64,000 nt of DNA from Candidatus Manganitrophus morganii (lineage in GTDB: Bacteria > Nitrospirota > Nitrospiria > SBBL01 > Manganitrophaceae). The translations under genes and the position numbers were made by a program. How positions within the stretch are numbered: the first letter of the stretch is position 1; every line of letters begins with the position of its first letter. The DNA lies in assembly GCA_021651055.1 (NCBI GenBank), contig JAJHOH010000001.1:3286001-3350000 (forward strand), written 5' to 3'. Under the pieces are notes generated by a model. The model worked only from the letters and a program-made list of their open reading frames with translations, searched no databases and had not been told where the DNA came from. Positions 9,345-19,529 of this stretch are shown here, piece by piece.

Positions 9345-10855
9345 CCTCTCCCTAAAGCGACGGCGGTTTGACCGGCGGCAAGCTGAAGCGCCTCCATCGT
9401 CGCCTGAAAGGTCTCGAAGACCGGCTGGGGATAGATTCCGAGCCAGACGATGGTGAGAATCAGGGGGACAAGGATCAGGATCTCCCGCGTTCCGAGGTCG
9501 GGGAGGGTCCAGCCGTTGCGGTTCGGCCCGTGGAAGACCTTCTGTACCAGGCGCATTCCGTAGAAGGTGCCGACCAAAATCCCGACCGCCGCCCAGACGG
9601 TCAGCGCCACGCTGACCCGGTAGGTCCCCAGCAGCACCAAGACCTCGGCGATAAAGTTCCCGAGGCCCGGAAGACCGATCGCCGCCATCGTGAAGAGAAA
9701 GCCGACCCCGCTCCACCGCGGCATCGTCGACCAGAGCCCCCCCATCCGGTCGATCTCGCGGGTATGGGTCCGCTCCTGAATTTGCCCGACCAAAATAAAG
9801 AGCGCCCCGGTACTGATTCCATGCGCGAGCATCTCCATCACCGCCCCCTGAATCCCGAGCGCATTCCAGGAAAAGACGCCGAGGAGCACAAAGCCGAGAT
9901 GGCTGACGCTGGTGTAGGCGACGAGCCGCTTGAGGTCGGTTTGCGAAAAGGCGAGAAATGCGCCGTAGATGATGCCGATCACGCCGAGCGTCATAACATA
10001 AGGGGCGACCTCGCGCGCGGCCTGCGGAAAAAGAGGGAAGATGAATCGGAGCAGGCCGTAGGCGCCGGTCTTCAGCAACAGTCCCGCTAAGATCACGCTC
10101 CCCGCCGTCGGGGCCTCCGTATGGGCATCGGGCAGCCAGGTATGAAAAGGGAACATCGGGAGCTTCACGGCGAAGGAGGCAAAAAACCCGAGCATGATCC
10201 AGCGGGCGGTTTCCGGCCTCAAAGGGGTGTTGAGCAGGTCCTCATACGCGAAGGAATAGTTGCCGGTCGCCCGGCCGTGGATCAGGTAGAGCGCCAGGAT
10301 GGCGATCAGCATCAACAGCCCGCCGATGTGGGTGAAGATGAAAAACTTGATGGCGGCGTAGATCCGGCGCTCATGTCCCCAGATCGCGATCAAGAAGGTC
10401 ATCGGAATCAGCATCAGCTCCCAGGCAAAATAAAAGAGGAAGAGATCGACCGCGAGGAAAACGCCGACGATCCCGGACAAGACCCAGAGCAGATTGAAGT
10501 GGAAAAATCCGACCCGCTCTTGAATCTCGCGCCAGGAGGCGAGGACTGACAGAATGCCGAGGAAGAAGGTGAGGACGATCAGCAAAAGGCTCAAGCCGTC
10601 CATCGCGAGGTGAAACGTGATCCCGAACCGCGGAATCCAGGGAAGATTGATCTCTTCGAGCCAGGCGACCGGCCGCTCGGCGGAAAAGGTCATCACCCGT
10701 CCGGCGTTTCGAACCCAGAGGACGATTGAGAGAATGAAGCCGAGCCCGACCGCGATGAGGGAGATCCATCGGGAGGTGTTTTTCCCGTCACGGCCAAACG
10801 CCCAGGCGAGCAGGCCGCCGATCAAAGGAATTAAAATAAGCCAAACCAGAATCAT
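9341..10855 (-). CDS. nuoM: NADH-quinone oxidoreductase subunit M
   Basis: Antiporter-like proton-channel subunit, about 504 residues. Visible landmarks are LFYFAWELMLIPMTFLI (essential Glu in helix 5), FAVKLPMFPFHTWLPDAHTE (Lys in helix 7) and QTDLKRLVAYTSVSHLGFV. The start ATG at 10855 overlaps the nuoL stop as ATGA, typical of translational coupling. The open frame continues 20 codons further upstream into nuoL but that is not expected to be translated. It works in the inner-membrane arm of complex I beside NuoL and NuoN. Confidence 0.95.
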   Translation of the reverse strand: MILVWLILIPLIGGLLAWAFGRDGKNTSRWISLIAVGLGFILSIVLWVRNAGRVMTFSAERPVAWLEEINLPWIPRFGITFHLAMDGLSLLLIVLTFFLGILSVLASWREIQERVGFFHFNLLWVLSGIVGVFLAVDLFLFYFAWELMLIPMTFLIAIWGHERRIYAAIKFFIFTHIGGLLMLIAILALYLIHGRATGNYSFAYEDLLNTPLRPETARWIMLGFFASFAVKLPMFPFHTWLPDAHTEAPTAGSVILAGLLLKTGAYGLLRFIFPLFPQAAREVAPYVMTLGVIGIIYGAFLAFSQTDLKRLVAYTSVSHLGFVLLGVFSWNALGIQGAVMEMLAHGISTGALFILVGQIQERTHTREIDRMGGLWSTMPRWSGVGFLFTMAAIGLPGLGNFIAEVLVLLGTYRVSVALTVWAAVGILVGTFYGMRLVQKVFHGPNRNGWTLPDLGTREILILVPLILTIVWLGIYPQPVFETFQATMEALQLAAGQTAVALGRG

Positions 10856-12822
10856 AGAAGCACCACCCATCCAAGAAAGAAGATCGTTCCCGCCGCCAGT
10901 CCGGCGGCATACCATCGAACCCGTCCCGTCTCCGTCCGGCGGAGCATCTCATAAAAGACGGCCGCCAGGCGGGCCAGGCCGGTATAGATCGAATCGATGA
11001 GGTCGTGAAGGCTGACCGAGGACAACAAGAAGACCGGCCGGACCAGCCATCGCTCATAAAACCGGTCAACCAGATCGCGCCGGGCCGCTTCGGCCAGGAG
11101 GATATACGGCCGGACGAAGAGCCGATCATAGAGCGGGTCGAATCCCCAGCCGGCAGACCAAAACCGATGGAGCGCCCGACCGACCGGACGTCCCGCCAGC
11201 GATTCCGCGAGCGACGGCCGCCGCAGGTAAAAGAGGTATGCGAGGAAAAGACCGAGGAGGGAGGCGGCCGTCACAAACGCTTCCGACCCGATTTCGGTCA
11301 TCCCCCCCGCTGCGTGCAGGGCGCTTGCTTCGGTGTGCGGCAGGACGGTCTGGAGAAAATGCGTCAGGAGAAGTTTGTTCCCGAGCGCGGGGGGAAGATT
11401 GATGAACCCGCCGATGATCGAGAGGACCCCCAAGACAATGAGCGGAATCCGGATGAGAAGGCCCGGCTCGCCGCCGGCCGGCGCTTTGCGCGGCGCGCCG
11501 AAGAAGGCGAGGAAGGTCAGGCGGAAGGTATAGAGCGACGTCAGGAAGGCGCCGATCACCCCGGCCGCCCAAAGGGCGCTGCCGCCGAGCGCCCAGCTCT
11601 CCCAGAGGATCTCTCCCTTGCTGTAGAAGCCGGCGGTGACGAGCGGCAGGCCGGCGAGCGAGGCGCCGCCGATCAGAAAGACCCAGAAGGTAAATGGAAG
11701 GGTGCGGCGCAGCCCGCCCATTTGAAAGAGGTTTTGCTCGCCGTGAAAGGCATGGATGACGACCCCGGCGGCCAAAAAGAGGAGCGCTTTGAAAAAGGCA
11801 TGGGTCATCAGATGGAAGATCGCCGCCGACCAGGCCCCGACCCCCAGCGCCAGAAACATGTAGCCGATCTGGCTGATCGTGGAGTAGGCGAGGACCCGTT
11901 TTAGATCGGACTGCGTGAGGGCGCTGAAAGAGGCGATCAAGAGGGTCGCCGCCCCGATCACTGCGACCGCCATCAAGACCGGCGGGGCGAGGAGGAAGAG
12001 GGTGTGGGTCCGGGCGATCAGGTAGACCCCGGCGGTCACCATCGTCGCCGCGTGGATTAGCGCGCTCGTCGGGGTGGGGCCGGCCATCGCATCGGGCAGC
12101 CAGACCTGGAGCGGCAGCTGGGCCGATTTCCCGACCGCGCCGCCGAGGATGAGGGCCGCCGCCCAGATCGCGAGCGGTGCGCCGATCGGCCAGGCCTGCC
12201 CGGCGCGATCGAGCAGGGTCGTGATTTCCAGGCTCCCCAAGTGGGTGAGGAGAAGCGCGAGCGCGATCATCAGCGCCGTGTCGCCGATCCGGGTGACGAT
12301 GAACGCCTTCCGGGCGGCCCGGACGTTCTTCGGATCGGTATACCAGAAGCCGATCAAAAGAAAGCTGCAAAGCCCCACCCCTTCCCATCCGAGAAAAAGA
12401 AGGAGAAGATGATCGGCCAATACGAGAATCAGCATCGCGCCGACGAAGAGGTTCATGTAGGCGAAGAACCGGCTGTATCCCTCTTCAGGGGCCATATACT
12501 CGACAGAGTAGAGATGGATCAGGAAGCCGACGAAGGTGACGACCCCGATCATGACCAGCGAGAGGGGATCGAGGAGCAGGGCGACCGGCGCGTTGAGATC
12601 CCCGACATTCATCCAGGTCCAGAGGGTCTGTGTGTACCGATGGTCGGGCGGCGGCGATGTGATGAAATCGGCCGCGATCCCAAGCGTGATTAACGCCGAA
12701 AGCCCGATCGACCCGGCGCCGAAGACGGCGATGGTCTTTCGGGAAAAACGGGGCCCGAAGATCGCCAGGAGCAGGGCGCTGAAAAAAGGAATCGCGGGAA
12801 TCAACCAGAGAAGCGATCGCAT
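10852..12822 (-). CDS. nuoL: NADH-quinone oxidoreductase subunit L
   Basis: Distal proton-channel subunit, about 656 residues, including the long C-terminal lateral helix region that distinguishes NuoL from NuoM/N. Family segments include LLLFLGWEGVGLCSFLLIGFW, GKSAQLPLQVWLPDAM, PTPTSALIHAATMVTAGVYL and LTQSDLKRVLAYSTISQIGYM. The start is ATG 12822, giving MRSLLWLIPAIPF. It is preceded by GAGGGG at good spacing and lies 2 bp after the nuoK stop. The longer in-frame start at 12972 would be inside nuoK. Confidence 0.96.
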   Translation of the reverse strand: MRSLLWLIPAIPFFSALLLAIFGPRFSRKTIAVFGAGSIGLSALITLGIAADFITSPPPDHRYTQTLWTWMNVGDLNAPVALLLDPLSLVMIGVVTFVGFLIHLYSVEYMAPEEGYSRFFAYMNLFVGAMLILVLADHLLLLFLGWEGVGLCSFLLIGFWYTDPKNVRAARKAFIVTRIGDTALMIALALLLTHLGSLEITTLLDRAGQAWPIGAPLAIWAAALILGGAVGKSAQLPLQVWLPDAMAGPTPTSALIHAATMVTAGVYLIARTHTLFLLAPPVLMAVAVIGAATLLIASFSALTQSDLKRVLAYSTISQIGYMFLALGVGAWSAAIFHLMTHAFFKALLFLAAGVVIHAFHGEQNLFQMGGLRRTLPFTFWVFLIGGASLAGLPLVTAGFYSKGEILWESWALGGSALWAAGVIGAFLTSLYTFRLTFLAFFGAPRKAPAGGEPGLLIRIPLIVLGVLSIIGGFINLPPALGNKLLLTHFLQTVLPHTEASALHAAGGMTEIGSEAFVTAASLLGLFLAYLFYLRRPSLAESLAGRPVGRALHRFWSAGWGFDPLYDRLFVRPYILLAEAARRDLVDRFYERWLVRPVFLLSSVSLHDLIDSIYTGLARLAAVFYEMLRRTETGRVRWYAAGLAAGTIFFLGWVVLL

Positions 12823-12824
12823 TT

Positions 12825-13133
12825 TTATCCCCTCATCCGGCTTAAGAGATCGGCATCGAGCGATTTGTACTGGTGGTGCATCCGCAGGACAAGCGCCAAC
12901 CCGACCGACACCTCGGCGGCCGCCAGCGCCAGGATGAAGAAGAACATCACCTGTCCGTCGGCCGCTCCCCATCGCGCGCCGGCCACGATGAAGGCGAGCC
13001 CGGCGGCATTGAGCATCACCTCGGTCGACATCAGGATGAACAGAATATTACGGCGTACCAGGAGACCGATCAGCCCCAGCGCGAACAAAATCGCCGCCAG
13101 GAGAAGCCCCTCTTGCACGGGAATCATCAACAT
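12825..13133 (-). CDS. nuoK: NADH-quinone oxidoreductase subunit K
   Basis: 102-residue three-helix subunit with the two buried glutamates seen in the [14 protein letters not shown] and [14 protein letters not shown] helices, as in NuoK/Mrp C families. The start is ATG 13133; an in-frame ATG two codons later is also possible. It overlaps the annotated end of nuoJ by 86 bp, which is unusually long (see findings). Confidence 0.95.
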   Translation of the reverse strand: MLMIPVQEGLLLAAILFALGLIGLLVRRNILFILMSTEVMLNAAGLAFIVAGARWGAADGQVMFFFILALAAAEVSVGLALVLRMHHQYKSLDADLLSRMRG

Positions 13134-13638
13134 TGGCTTTCTCCAGTTTTGGCCGGTGCCAGCCGAGATGATAGGCGGCGACCAGCGCCCCCATCAACAA
13201 CACCGAGGTCAGCTCGACTCCGATCAGATAAGGCCCGAAGAGGACCAGGCCGACCTCCTTCGGCCCGACGACCTCCGCCGCCGGGGCCGGAACCCCGGCG
13301 CGGGTAAGGAGGAGGATCACCTCTCCCAACAAGATCGCCGCCAGGACCGACGGCCCGATCCACATCGACGGCCGCAGCCACGCGCGCTCCTGCTCGGCGG
13401 CGCGTCTACCTAAGTTCAACATCATCACGATGAAGATAAAGAGGACCATGATCGCCCCGGCATAAACGATCACCTCCAGCGCCGCCACGAACGGCGCGCC
13501 GAGAATGTAAAAAATCACCGCCACCGCCAGAAACGAGACAATCAAATAGAGAAGCGCATGCACCGCATTCAGACTCAGGATCATCAAGAGGGTGGCGGCC
13601 ACTGCCACGGCGCCGGCCGTATAAAAGAATGTCTGCAT
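13048..13638 (-). CDS. nuoJ: NADH-quinone oxidoreductase subunit J
   Basis: 196 residues with five membrane helices. The conserved helix 3 region appears as [27 protein letters not shown]. The recognisable protein ends near [11 protein letters not shown] (about residue 163). The remaining ~33 residues (Arg/Ala/Gly/Asp-rich) overlap nuoK in another frame and do not look like NuoJ. One extra A in the AAAA run near 13144-13147 would instead end the protein at 13127 with a few-base overlap, so a frameshift or sequencing indel is possible. Confidence 0.92.
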   Translation of the reverse strand: MQTFFYTAGAVAVAATLLMILSLNAVHALLYLIVSFLAVAVIFYILGAPFVAALEVIVYAGAIMVLFIFIVMMLNLGRRAAEQERAWLRPSMWIGPSVLAAILLGEVILLLTRAGVPAPAAEVVGPKEVGLVLFGPYLIGVELTSVLLMGALVAAYHLGWHRPKLEKANVDDSRARGASPGGDFVRAGADRSPGTP

Positions 13639-13658
13639 GGTTACTCCATCGTAAAAAG

Positions 13659-13771
13659 AGGGGGTAGGGTGTAGGGTGTGGGGTGTGGGGTGTAGGGTAA
13701 AGGCCAGGCCGACCCCGCCTCGTTTTTTGTCGTTCTCTTCCCCTCTACCCTACACCCTACCCCCTACACCC
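13659..13771. repeat. long imperfect inverted repeat of GGGTGTAGGG-type units between nuoI and nuoJ
   Basis: The left arm (13659-13699) is a series of GGGTGTAGGG/GGGTGTGGGG units. The right arm (13741-13771) is the complement (CCCTACACCC, TACCCCCTACACCC). They are separated by about 40 bp. The transcript could fold into a long G/C-rich hairpin. A shorter element with the same units lies at 45155-45209. Confidence 0.8.
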
Positions 13772-13778
13772 AGTCTTT

Positions 13779-14294
13779 TTAGGGCATCAAACTATGCACG
13801 TCGACCGGCGGCGACTCCCGCTCGGCTTCCCCTTTGTCCTTGCCGCCGATGCTGACCCCGGCGACTTTCCAATAGTTGTAGCCGTGGTATTTCCCCTCCC
13901 CCGCGATCAGCAGGTCTTCTTTTTCGTAGACCATGTTCTGCCGGTTGTATTCGCCCATCTCGAATTCCGGGATCAGCTGAATCGCGTAGGTCGGGCAGGC
14001 CTCTTCGCAGTAGCCGCAGAAGATGCAGCGGGAGAAGTTGATCCGGAAGAACTCCGGGTAGCGCCGGCCGGTCTCATCCTGCGTCGCCTGCAGCGCGATG
14101 CAATCGACCGGGCAGGCGACCGAGCAGAGATAACAGCCGACGCAGCGCTCGCCGCCGTCCGGATCGCGCGAGAGGATGATCCGTCCACGGTATCTCGGCG
14201 AAAGGACCGCCTTCTGCTCCGGATAGGGAATGGTGACCGGCTTCCGGAAGGTATGAAGGAATACGTCCCAGATGGTTCGTAAAATGCTGAGCAT
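13779..14294 (-). CDS. nuoI: NADH-quinone oxidoreductase subunit I (2x 4Fe-4S)
   Basis: 171-residue peripheral-arm ferredoxin subunit. Two classical 4Fe-4S motifs are present: [15 protein letters not shown] and [15 protein letters not shown]. They carry electrons from NuoG toward NuoB. The ATG at 14294 begins [19 protein letters not shown], the usual amphipathic membrane-associated N-terminus. It is flanked on both sides by repeat-bearing gaps, unlike the tightly packed genes around it. Confidence 0.97.
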   Translation of the reverse strand: MLSILRTIWDVFLHTFRKPVTIPYPEQKAVLSPRYRGRIILSRDPDGGERCVGCYLCSVACPVDCIALQATQDETGRRYPEFFRINFSRCIFCGYCEEACPTYAIQLIPEFEMGEYNRQNMVYEKEDLLIAGEGKYHGYNYWKVAGVSIGGKDKGEAERESPPVDVHSLMP

Positions 14295-14315
14295 AGGAGA
14301 AAGATCCTTTCGTAG

Positions 14316-14336
14316 GGGCGGCCCTTGTGGCCGCCC
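14316..14336. repeat. GC-rich hairpin (8-bp stem) between nuoH and nuoI
   Basis: GGGCGGCC and GGCCGCCC flank a 5-base loop. It lies 17 bp from a second, different palindrome in the same 121-bp gap. Confidence 0.65.
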
Positions 14337-14353
14337 GCATTTTCGATTTGGTT

Positions 14354-14382
14354 GTAGAGACGTCCCGGCGGGACGTCTCTAC
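14354..14382. repeat. 29-bp near-perfect palindrome between nuoH and nuoI
   Basis: The element begins GTAGAGACGTCCC and ends with its complement GGGACGTCTCTAC, with a 3-base centre. It resembles the dispersed palindromic repeats common in environmental bacterial genomes. No coding potential. Confidence 0.75.
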
Positions 14383-14415
14383 GCCAGGGGAGGCACAGAG
14401 GCCTGCCCTATATCT

Positions 14416-15363
14416 TCATCCTCTCGCCACCACCACCGCCCCGGTGACCAACAGGTTGATCAGCGAGAGCGGCAGCAGCACCTTCCACCCGAACGACATC
14501 AGCTGATCGATCCGGGGCCGGGGGAGGGCGGCCCGCAGCAGAATGAAGAAGCCGAGGAAGAAAGATGTTTTCAGTAAAAACCAAATAATCGGCGGCAGAA
14601 ACGGCCCGTGCCAGCCGCCGAAGAAGAGGACGGTGATCATTGCCGAGATCAAGATCATCCCGAGATACTCTCCGATGAAGAACATCCCGAATTTCATCCC
14701 CGAATATTCGGTGTGAAAGCCGGCGCCGAGCTCGGTCTCCGCCTCCGGGAGATCGAACGGCAGACGATGCGTCTCGGCGACCCCGGCGATCAGGAAGAGG
14801 ACAAAACCGAAGAACTGGGGGATGACGAACCAGAGCTCCCGCTGCGCTTCGACGATGTCGGTCAGACGAAAAGAGCCGGCGAGCATCACCGTGCCGGTGA
14901 TCGACAGACCGAGGAAGACTTCGTAGCTGAGGAGCTGCGCCGCGGCGCGCAATCCGCCGAGGAGCGAATATTTGTTGTTCGACGACCAACCTCCCAAGAC
15001 GATGCTATAGACGGTCAGCGACGTCATCGCCAGAAAGAAGAGGACCGCGATGTTCAGATCGACCAGGACCAGTCCGGGGGCGAACGGGACGACGACGAAG
15101 GCCATCAAAACGGCGACCATGATAATGGCCGGGGCGAGGACGAAGACCGGCTTGTCGGCGAAGGGGGGAATCCAGTCCTCCTTCGTGAAGAGCTTGATGC
15201 CGTCGGCGATCGGCTGAAAACTTCCGAAGGGGCCGACCCGGTTCGGCCCCAACCGGTCCTGCCAGACCGCCAGAAGACGCCGTTCGATCCAGGTGAGCCC
15301 GCCGGCGAGGCTGAGCATGATGAAGAGGAGCGCTAAGATGAAGATCCACGTAAAAAGGGTCAT
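14416..15363 (-). CDS. nuoH: NADH-quinone oxidoreductase subunit H
   Basis: 315-residue, eight-helix subunit at the quinone-binding junction. Signatures seen are [29 protein letters not shown] (residues ~28-56, shown in the usual position after helix 1), [15 protein letters not shown] with the acidic quinone-channel residues, and [14 protein letters not shown]. The start ATG overlaps the nuoG stop (ATGA at 15360-15363). Confidence 0.96.
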   Translation of the reverse strand: MTLFTWIFILALLFIMLSLAGGLTWIERRLLAVWQDRLGPNRVGPFGSFQPIADGIKLFTKEDWIPPFADKPVFVLAPAIIMVAVLMAFVVVPFAPGLVLVDLNIAVLFFLAMTSLTVYSIVLGGWSSNNKYSLLGGLRAAAQLLSYEVFLGLSITGTVMLAGSFRLTDIVEAQRELWFVIPQFFGFVLFLIAGVAETHRLPFDLPEAETELGAGFHTEYSGMKFGMFFIGEYLGMILISAMITVLFFGGWHGPFLPPIIWFLLKTSFFLGFFILLRAALPRPRIDQLMSFGWKVLLPLSLINLLVTGAVVVARG

Positions 15364-18104
15364 GAGGCCATCCTCAACATTCTCCCCCCGGCGGCGGGAC
15401 GAAGCCGGCCCCAGGCGGGAAGGGGGGCGCCGACGAACGGCGGAATCCCGGCCGGGACCGCCGCCAACCCCTTCGGCAACGTTTCATCGATCCGGACGAG
15501 AAGTGGGTAGATCCGGCCCTCCCATTCGAGCTCGACCTCTCCGTCTTCCCCCGGTTCGATCTGAAGGCGCTTGGCATCGTCCGGGCGAAGCGCGATGTAG
15601 GGCGACGGGGCCAACGACATCAGCGTCGGCGCAGAGCGGGTCAGCTCCTCCGAGCCGAAGAGATGAAAGCGGGGGACGAGCAGCCATTGGTCGGGACGGG
15701 CCGCAAAGGGACGAGGGACTTCCCCAAAATAAGGCTGCTCTTTTTCCTCCGCAGGCATAATTAAACGAACGCCGAAGGGGGTACCGGGCAACTCCTCACC
15801 GGCTTCCCCCTGGAGTTTGATGGTCGCCTGCTGGTTCGAGTTCCAGCCGGGGGTCCAGGGGAGCGGGGTAAGGGAAGCGGGGCGCGGCCCCCAGTATCCT
15901 TCCATCGAGAAGGCGAAGGGAGAGTCGGGGTCTTCGGGCGGCTTCGGCTCATGGACATTTTCATTGGCGTGTATGGCGGTCCGCCCGCTGAAGCGGAACG
16001 ACTCGCGCGGAAGCTTCTGATCGGCGATCCGGAAGGAGGCCGGCGGAGCGGCGTCTCGCGCGCCGGCCAGCGTGGGGATCTCCCTTGCCATGGTATCGAG
16101 CAGATCGTCCAGGCTCTGCCAGGCGGTCCCTTCTTCTCTTCCGGCTGCTGCGAGGCCGTCGCGCAGCCACCGCCAGCCTTCTTGAATCTCCCCTTTGGGG
16201 ATAAACACTTTAAAGAACCGTTGTGCCCGTCCCTCGCTATTGACCAAAGTACCGGTCGCCTCTGCGTAGCTGCCGACCGGAAGCACCAACTCGGACCGGG
16301 ACGAGGTCGAGTGATGGAGCAGGTCAAGGGTGACCAGATGCGGGACGGCATCGAGGAACGCATCGACCGTCGCGCCATCGGCGCGCCGGGTCAGATCGTT
16401 CTCCAAAATCAAAGCCGTTTCCACTTCTCCCTCGTGGAGCATTTGAAAGGCTTCACCCAGCGGGCGGCCTCCGATCAATCCCAATCCGACGGTGTTGCCC
16501 TCCGGGATGGCGAAGGCGAGTCCCGCTTGCTTGCCAGTGGCGCGCAGGGCTGAGGCGATGTTCGCGGCGCCATGGATAACCGCTTCACTGTTCAAGCTCA
16601 TCCCGGTCACCACCAGGGGGCGTTCCGCCGCCATCAACGCACGGGCGATCCGGTCGGCCAGCGCGCCGACCGACGGGGGAAGGCCGGGAACCGCCGGCGC
16701 ATCGGGCGAAACGGCATGCGCCACCGCGGCGCCGAGCCGGGCCAGATCTTCGGGGGCGGCCCGGTAGGTCTCCGTCGCGACCTCATCCAGCCGGGTCGCC
16801 GTCGGCGCGGCGATGAAGAGGGGGCTTTGCGGTTGGCCTTTGGTCGCGTCCCGAACGGCGGTGGCGTTCCAGGAGGGGATCTTCAGCGTATCGGCGGCGG
16901 TTATCTGCCGTTGGCGGACCGCCTGGCGAAGGCTCAGCGCCATCCGCGGGGTCACATTCGTGACGTCTTCTCCCAAAATAAAAACCGCATCGGCGCGCTC
17001 CATCTCGGCGAGCGAGGGGGTGTAGGCCGGGCCGGTTCGGAGAATGTCGAGGATGTTCCTCAGGAGACGAAATTGCTTGTCGGCCATGCCGGCGAAAAAG
17101 CGGTCCGGTCCTACGGCAGTTCGGAGGGCGAAGTTCGCCTCCAGCGAGGCGCGGGGCGATCCGATCCCGATCACCCGGCCGTTCCGGAGCAACGTGCCGA
17201 GGTGTTGAACCGCCTCCCGCTTCGAAATCTGGATCGTCTTTCCTTCCCGGACCAAAAGCGGCTCCCGAATCCGCTGCGGGCTGTTGGCATGTTCATAGCC
17301 GTAGCGCCCCCGGTCGCAGAGAAAGTAGCCGTTGACCTCCGGGTTGTACCGGTTGATATTCCGGCGCAATGTCCCGTAGCGCTCGCCGGGGGAAATATTG
17401 CAGCCGAGGCCGCAATGGAAGCAGAGGGAGGGGGCGCTCTCCAGGTCCCACTTGCGGACATAATGGCGTCCGTACGTCGCGTCTTTGAAGACGCCGGTCG
17501 GGCAGACTTCATCAAGGTTGCCGGAGAACTCATTCTCCAAGACGCCGTCCTCCTTGCGGCCGAAGTAGACGGTGTTGCGCAGGTGAAAAGAATAAAGGTC
17601 GCGGCCGCCGGCGTAGTCCCGGTAGAAGCGGACGCAGCGATAACATTGAATGCAGCGGTTCATCTCATGTTCGAGCAGCGGGCCGAGGTACTGGTTGCGG
17701 AAGGTCCGCTTCCGGAAGCGGTAGCGGCGGGCGACATGGCCGGTCATCACCGTCATGTCCTGGAGATGGCACTCCCCCCCCTCGTCGCAGACGGGACAGT
17801 CGTGAGGATGGTTCAACATCAGCCCCTCGATGACCGAGGCACGGAATGTTTTGGCCTCCGGATGGAGGATCGAGATCCGGGTCCCATCGATCGCGGGGGT
17901 CATGCAGGCCATCACGATCTTGCCCTGCGTGTCGTTTTCGTCTTTGAACGCTTTCACCGCGCACTGCCGGCAGGCGCCGATGGAGCCCATTGCGGGATGC
18001 CAGCAAAAGTATTCCAGATTCAATCCAAGTCCCAGCACATTCTGAAGGACGTTCTGGGCGGGGTTGACCGGATAGGGCTTGCCGTCGATGTAAATTGTGG
18101 CCAT
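15360..18104 (-). CDS. nuoG: NADH-quinone oxidoreductase subunit G
   Basis: 914-residue iron-sulfur subunit. The N-terminal 2Fe-2S domain has [15 protein letters not shown] and a later Cys in MACMTP. The His/Cys-ligated 4Fe-4S region has [12 protein letters not shown] with an upstream Cys. Another cluster is in [17 protein letters not shown], and [17 protein letters not shown] leads into the molybdopterin-oxidoreductase-like domain with its Cys cluster (N7-type). The long C-terminal part keeps the oxidoreductase fold but not an active site. It precedes nuoH with a 4-bp overlap and follows a 124-bp repeat-bearing gap after nuoF. Confidence 0.96.
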   Translation of the reverse strand: MATIYIDGKPYPVNPAQNVLQNVLGLGLNLEYFCWHPAMGSIGACRQCAVKAFKDENDTQGKIVMACMTPAIDGTRISILHPEAKTFRASVIEGLMLNHPHDCPVCDEGGECHLQDMTVMTGHVARRYRFRKRTFRNQYLGPLLEHEMNRCIQCYRCVRFYRDYAGGRDLYSFHLRNTVYFGRKEDGVLENEFSGNLDEVCPTGVFKDATYGRHYVRKWDLESAPSLCFHCGLGCNISPGERYGTLRRNINRYNPEVNGYFLCDRGRYGYEHANSPQRIREPLLVREGKTIQISKREAVQHLGTLLRNGRVIGIGSPRASLEANFALRTAVGPDRFFAGMADKQFRLLRNILDILRTGPAYTPSLAEMERADAVFILGEDVTNVTPRMALSLRQAVRQRQITAADTLKIPSWNATAVRDATKGQPQSPLFIAAPTATRLDEVATETYRAAPEDLARLGAAVAHAVSPDAPAVPGLPPSVGALADRIARALMAAERPLVVTGMSLNSEAVIHGAANIASALRATGKQAGLAFAIPEGNTVGLGLIGGRPLGEAFQMLHEGEVETALILENDLTRRADGATVDAFLDAVPHLVTLDLLHHSTSSRSELVLPVGSYAEATGTLVNSEGRAQRFFKVFIPKGEIQEGWRWLRDGLAAAGREEGTAWQSLDDLLDTMAREIPTLAGARDAAPPASFRIADQKLPRESFRFSGRTAIHANENVHEPKPPEDPDSPFAFSMEGYWGPRPASLTPLPWTPGWNSNQQATIKLQGEAGEELPGTPFGVRLIMPAEEKEQPYFGEVPRPFAARPDQWLLVPRFHLFGSEELTRSAPTLMSLAPSPYIALRPDDAKRLQIEPGEDGEVELEWEGRIYPLLVRIDETLPKGLAAVPAGIPPFVGAPLPAWGRLRPAAGGRMLRMAS

Positions 18105-18125
18105 AGTTGGACCATTTCCTCTTGA

Positions 18126-18207
18126 CCGTCATTCCCGCGAAAGCGGGAATCCAGAGTCTTTTGATTAAGTGCACTGGATTCCCGATGAAAAATTTCGGGA
18201 ATGACGG
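18126..18207. repeat. nested palindromic repeat (MITE/REP-like) between nuoF and nuoG
   Basis: Outer arms CCGTCATTCCCG (18126-18137) and CGGGAATGACGG (18196-18207) are perfect complements. Inner arms GGGAATCCAG (18145-18154) and CTGGATTCCC (18174-18183) also pair. Each half can additionally form its own small hairpin. It fills most of the nuoF-nuoG gap and has no coding capacity. Confidence 0.85.
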
Positions 18208-18228
18208 AATAAAAACATCAATGTTTTA

Positions 18229-19527
18229 CTAAAATCGGTGATCATTACTTTTCCACGGGCAGCGCTTCTCCCGGAGGTGCCGCTCGAAATCTTCTTGAAA
18301 ATAGATCAGCCCGCTCGCCAGCGGCTCCATCGCGCCGGGGGCAAGGGCGCAGAAGGTGTTCCCGGGGGCCATGAACTTCGTCTGCTCTCGCAAGATCTCC
18401 AGATCGCCTTCTTCTCCCTCCCCCCGCTCCATCGCCCCCAGGATCTGCTCCACCCAGGAAAGCCCGCTCCAGCAGGGGGTGCACCAGCCGCACGACTCCT
18501 GGGCGAAGAACTGTTCGATGTTCCACAACATGCCGACCGGGCAGGTCCGGTCGTCCAGGACGATCAGCGTCGCCGTGCCGAGGCGGCTTCCCGCTTTTTT
18601 GATCTCGTCGAAATCCATCGGGATGTCGAGGTGCGCCTCGGTGATGAATTCGGTGGAAGCGCCCCCCGGAATCGCCGCTCGAAACTGGAGGCCGTCGCGC
18701 ATCCCCCCCGCATGCTCTTCCAGAATCTCCCGCGCGGTCGTCCCCATCGGCAGCTCCCAAAGACCGGGCCGCTTCACCTTGCCGCTCGCGCCGTAGAGCT
18801 TCGTTCCGGCGTCTTTGGTGCGGCTCAAGCTTTGGAACCAATCGGGACCGTGCTTCAGGATGTGCGGGACGTTGCAAAAGGTCTCGACGTTGTTGACGAC
18901 CGTCGGCTTTCCCCACAGCCCGACCGTCTGAGGATAAGGGGGCTTGGCCCGCGGGTTGGCCCGTTTTCCCTCCAATGCATTGAGGAGCGCCGTCTCCTCG
19001 CCGCAAATATACCGGCCGGCGCTGACGTGGAGGATCATCTCCAGGTTGTATCCCGTCTCCAGGATGTTCTTGCCGAGGTAGCGATGCCTGTAGGCGTCGG
19101 CGATCGCTTTCGACAAACGGGCGGCCGCCTCCCGGTACGCCCAGCGGAGAAAAATATAGGCGGCGTCGGCCTCCACCGCATAGGCGGCGATGATCATCCC
19201 TTCGATCATTTGATGCGGGTCCCCTTCCAGAAGGAAACGGTCTTTGAACGCCCCCGGCTCCATCTCGTCGGCGTTGGCGACGACATATTTCGGGTGGGGC
19301 GCGTCTTTGCCTCGCGGGACCAGGCTCCACTTGACCCCGGTCGGGAAGCCGGCGCCGCCGCGGCCCCGAAGGCCGGAGCGCTTGACCGTCTCGAGGACCT
19401 CCTCCGGCGACATCCGGAGCGCCTTTCGCAATCCCTGATAGCCGCCGGCGCGTTCGTAGGCGGCGAGGTCGATCGCGGTCCCGTCTGTACGAATGTGTTG
19501 CGTGAGCGGTTTTTCCAATACGGGCAT
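18229..19527 (-). CDS. nuoF: NADH-quinone oxidoreductase subunit F
   Basis: 432-residue flavoprotein that accepts hydride from NADH. GLRGRGGAGFPTGVKW is the NADH/FMN-binding glycine-rich segment, GRYICGEETALLNALEG is the second family signature, and ESCGWCTPCWSG plus a later Cys in GNTFCALAPGA ligate the N3 4Fe-4S cluster. It begins 2 bp after the nuoE stop. It works with NuoE and NuoG as the NADH dehydrogenase module, so this operon encodes a full NADH-oxidising complex I rather than the NuoEFG-less type. Confidence 0.97.
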   Translation of the reverse strand: MPVLEKPLTQHIRTDGTAIDLAAYERAGGYQGLRKALRMSPEEVLETVKRSGLRGRGGAGFPTGVKWSLVPRGKDAPHPKYVVANADEMEPGAFKDRFLLEGDPHQMIEGMIIAAYAVEADAAYIFLRWAYREAAARLSKAIADAYRHRYLGKNILETGYNLEMILHVSAGRYICGEETALLNALEGKRANPRAKPPYPQTVGLWGKPTVVNNVETFCNVPHILKHGPDWFQSLSRTKDAGTKLYGASGKVKRPGLWELPMGTTAREILEEHAGGMRDGLQFRAAIPGGASTEFITEAHLDIPMDFDEIKKAGSRLGTATLIVLDDRTCPVGMLWNIEQFFAQESCGWCTPCWSGLSWVEQILGAMERGEGEEGDLEILREQTKFMAPGNTFCALAPGAMEPLASGLIYFQEDFERHLREKRCPWKSNDHRF

Positions 19528-19529
19528 CT

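Noticed and set aside
16572..18125. 517-codon plus-strand open frame opposite nuoG
   Set aside because: No recognisable motif; nuoG on the other strand has all its iron-sulfur motifs.
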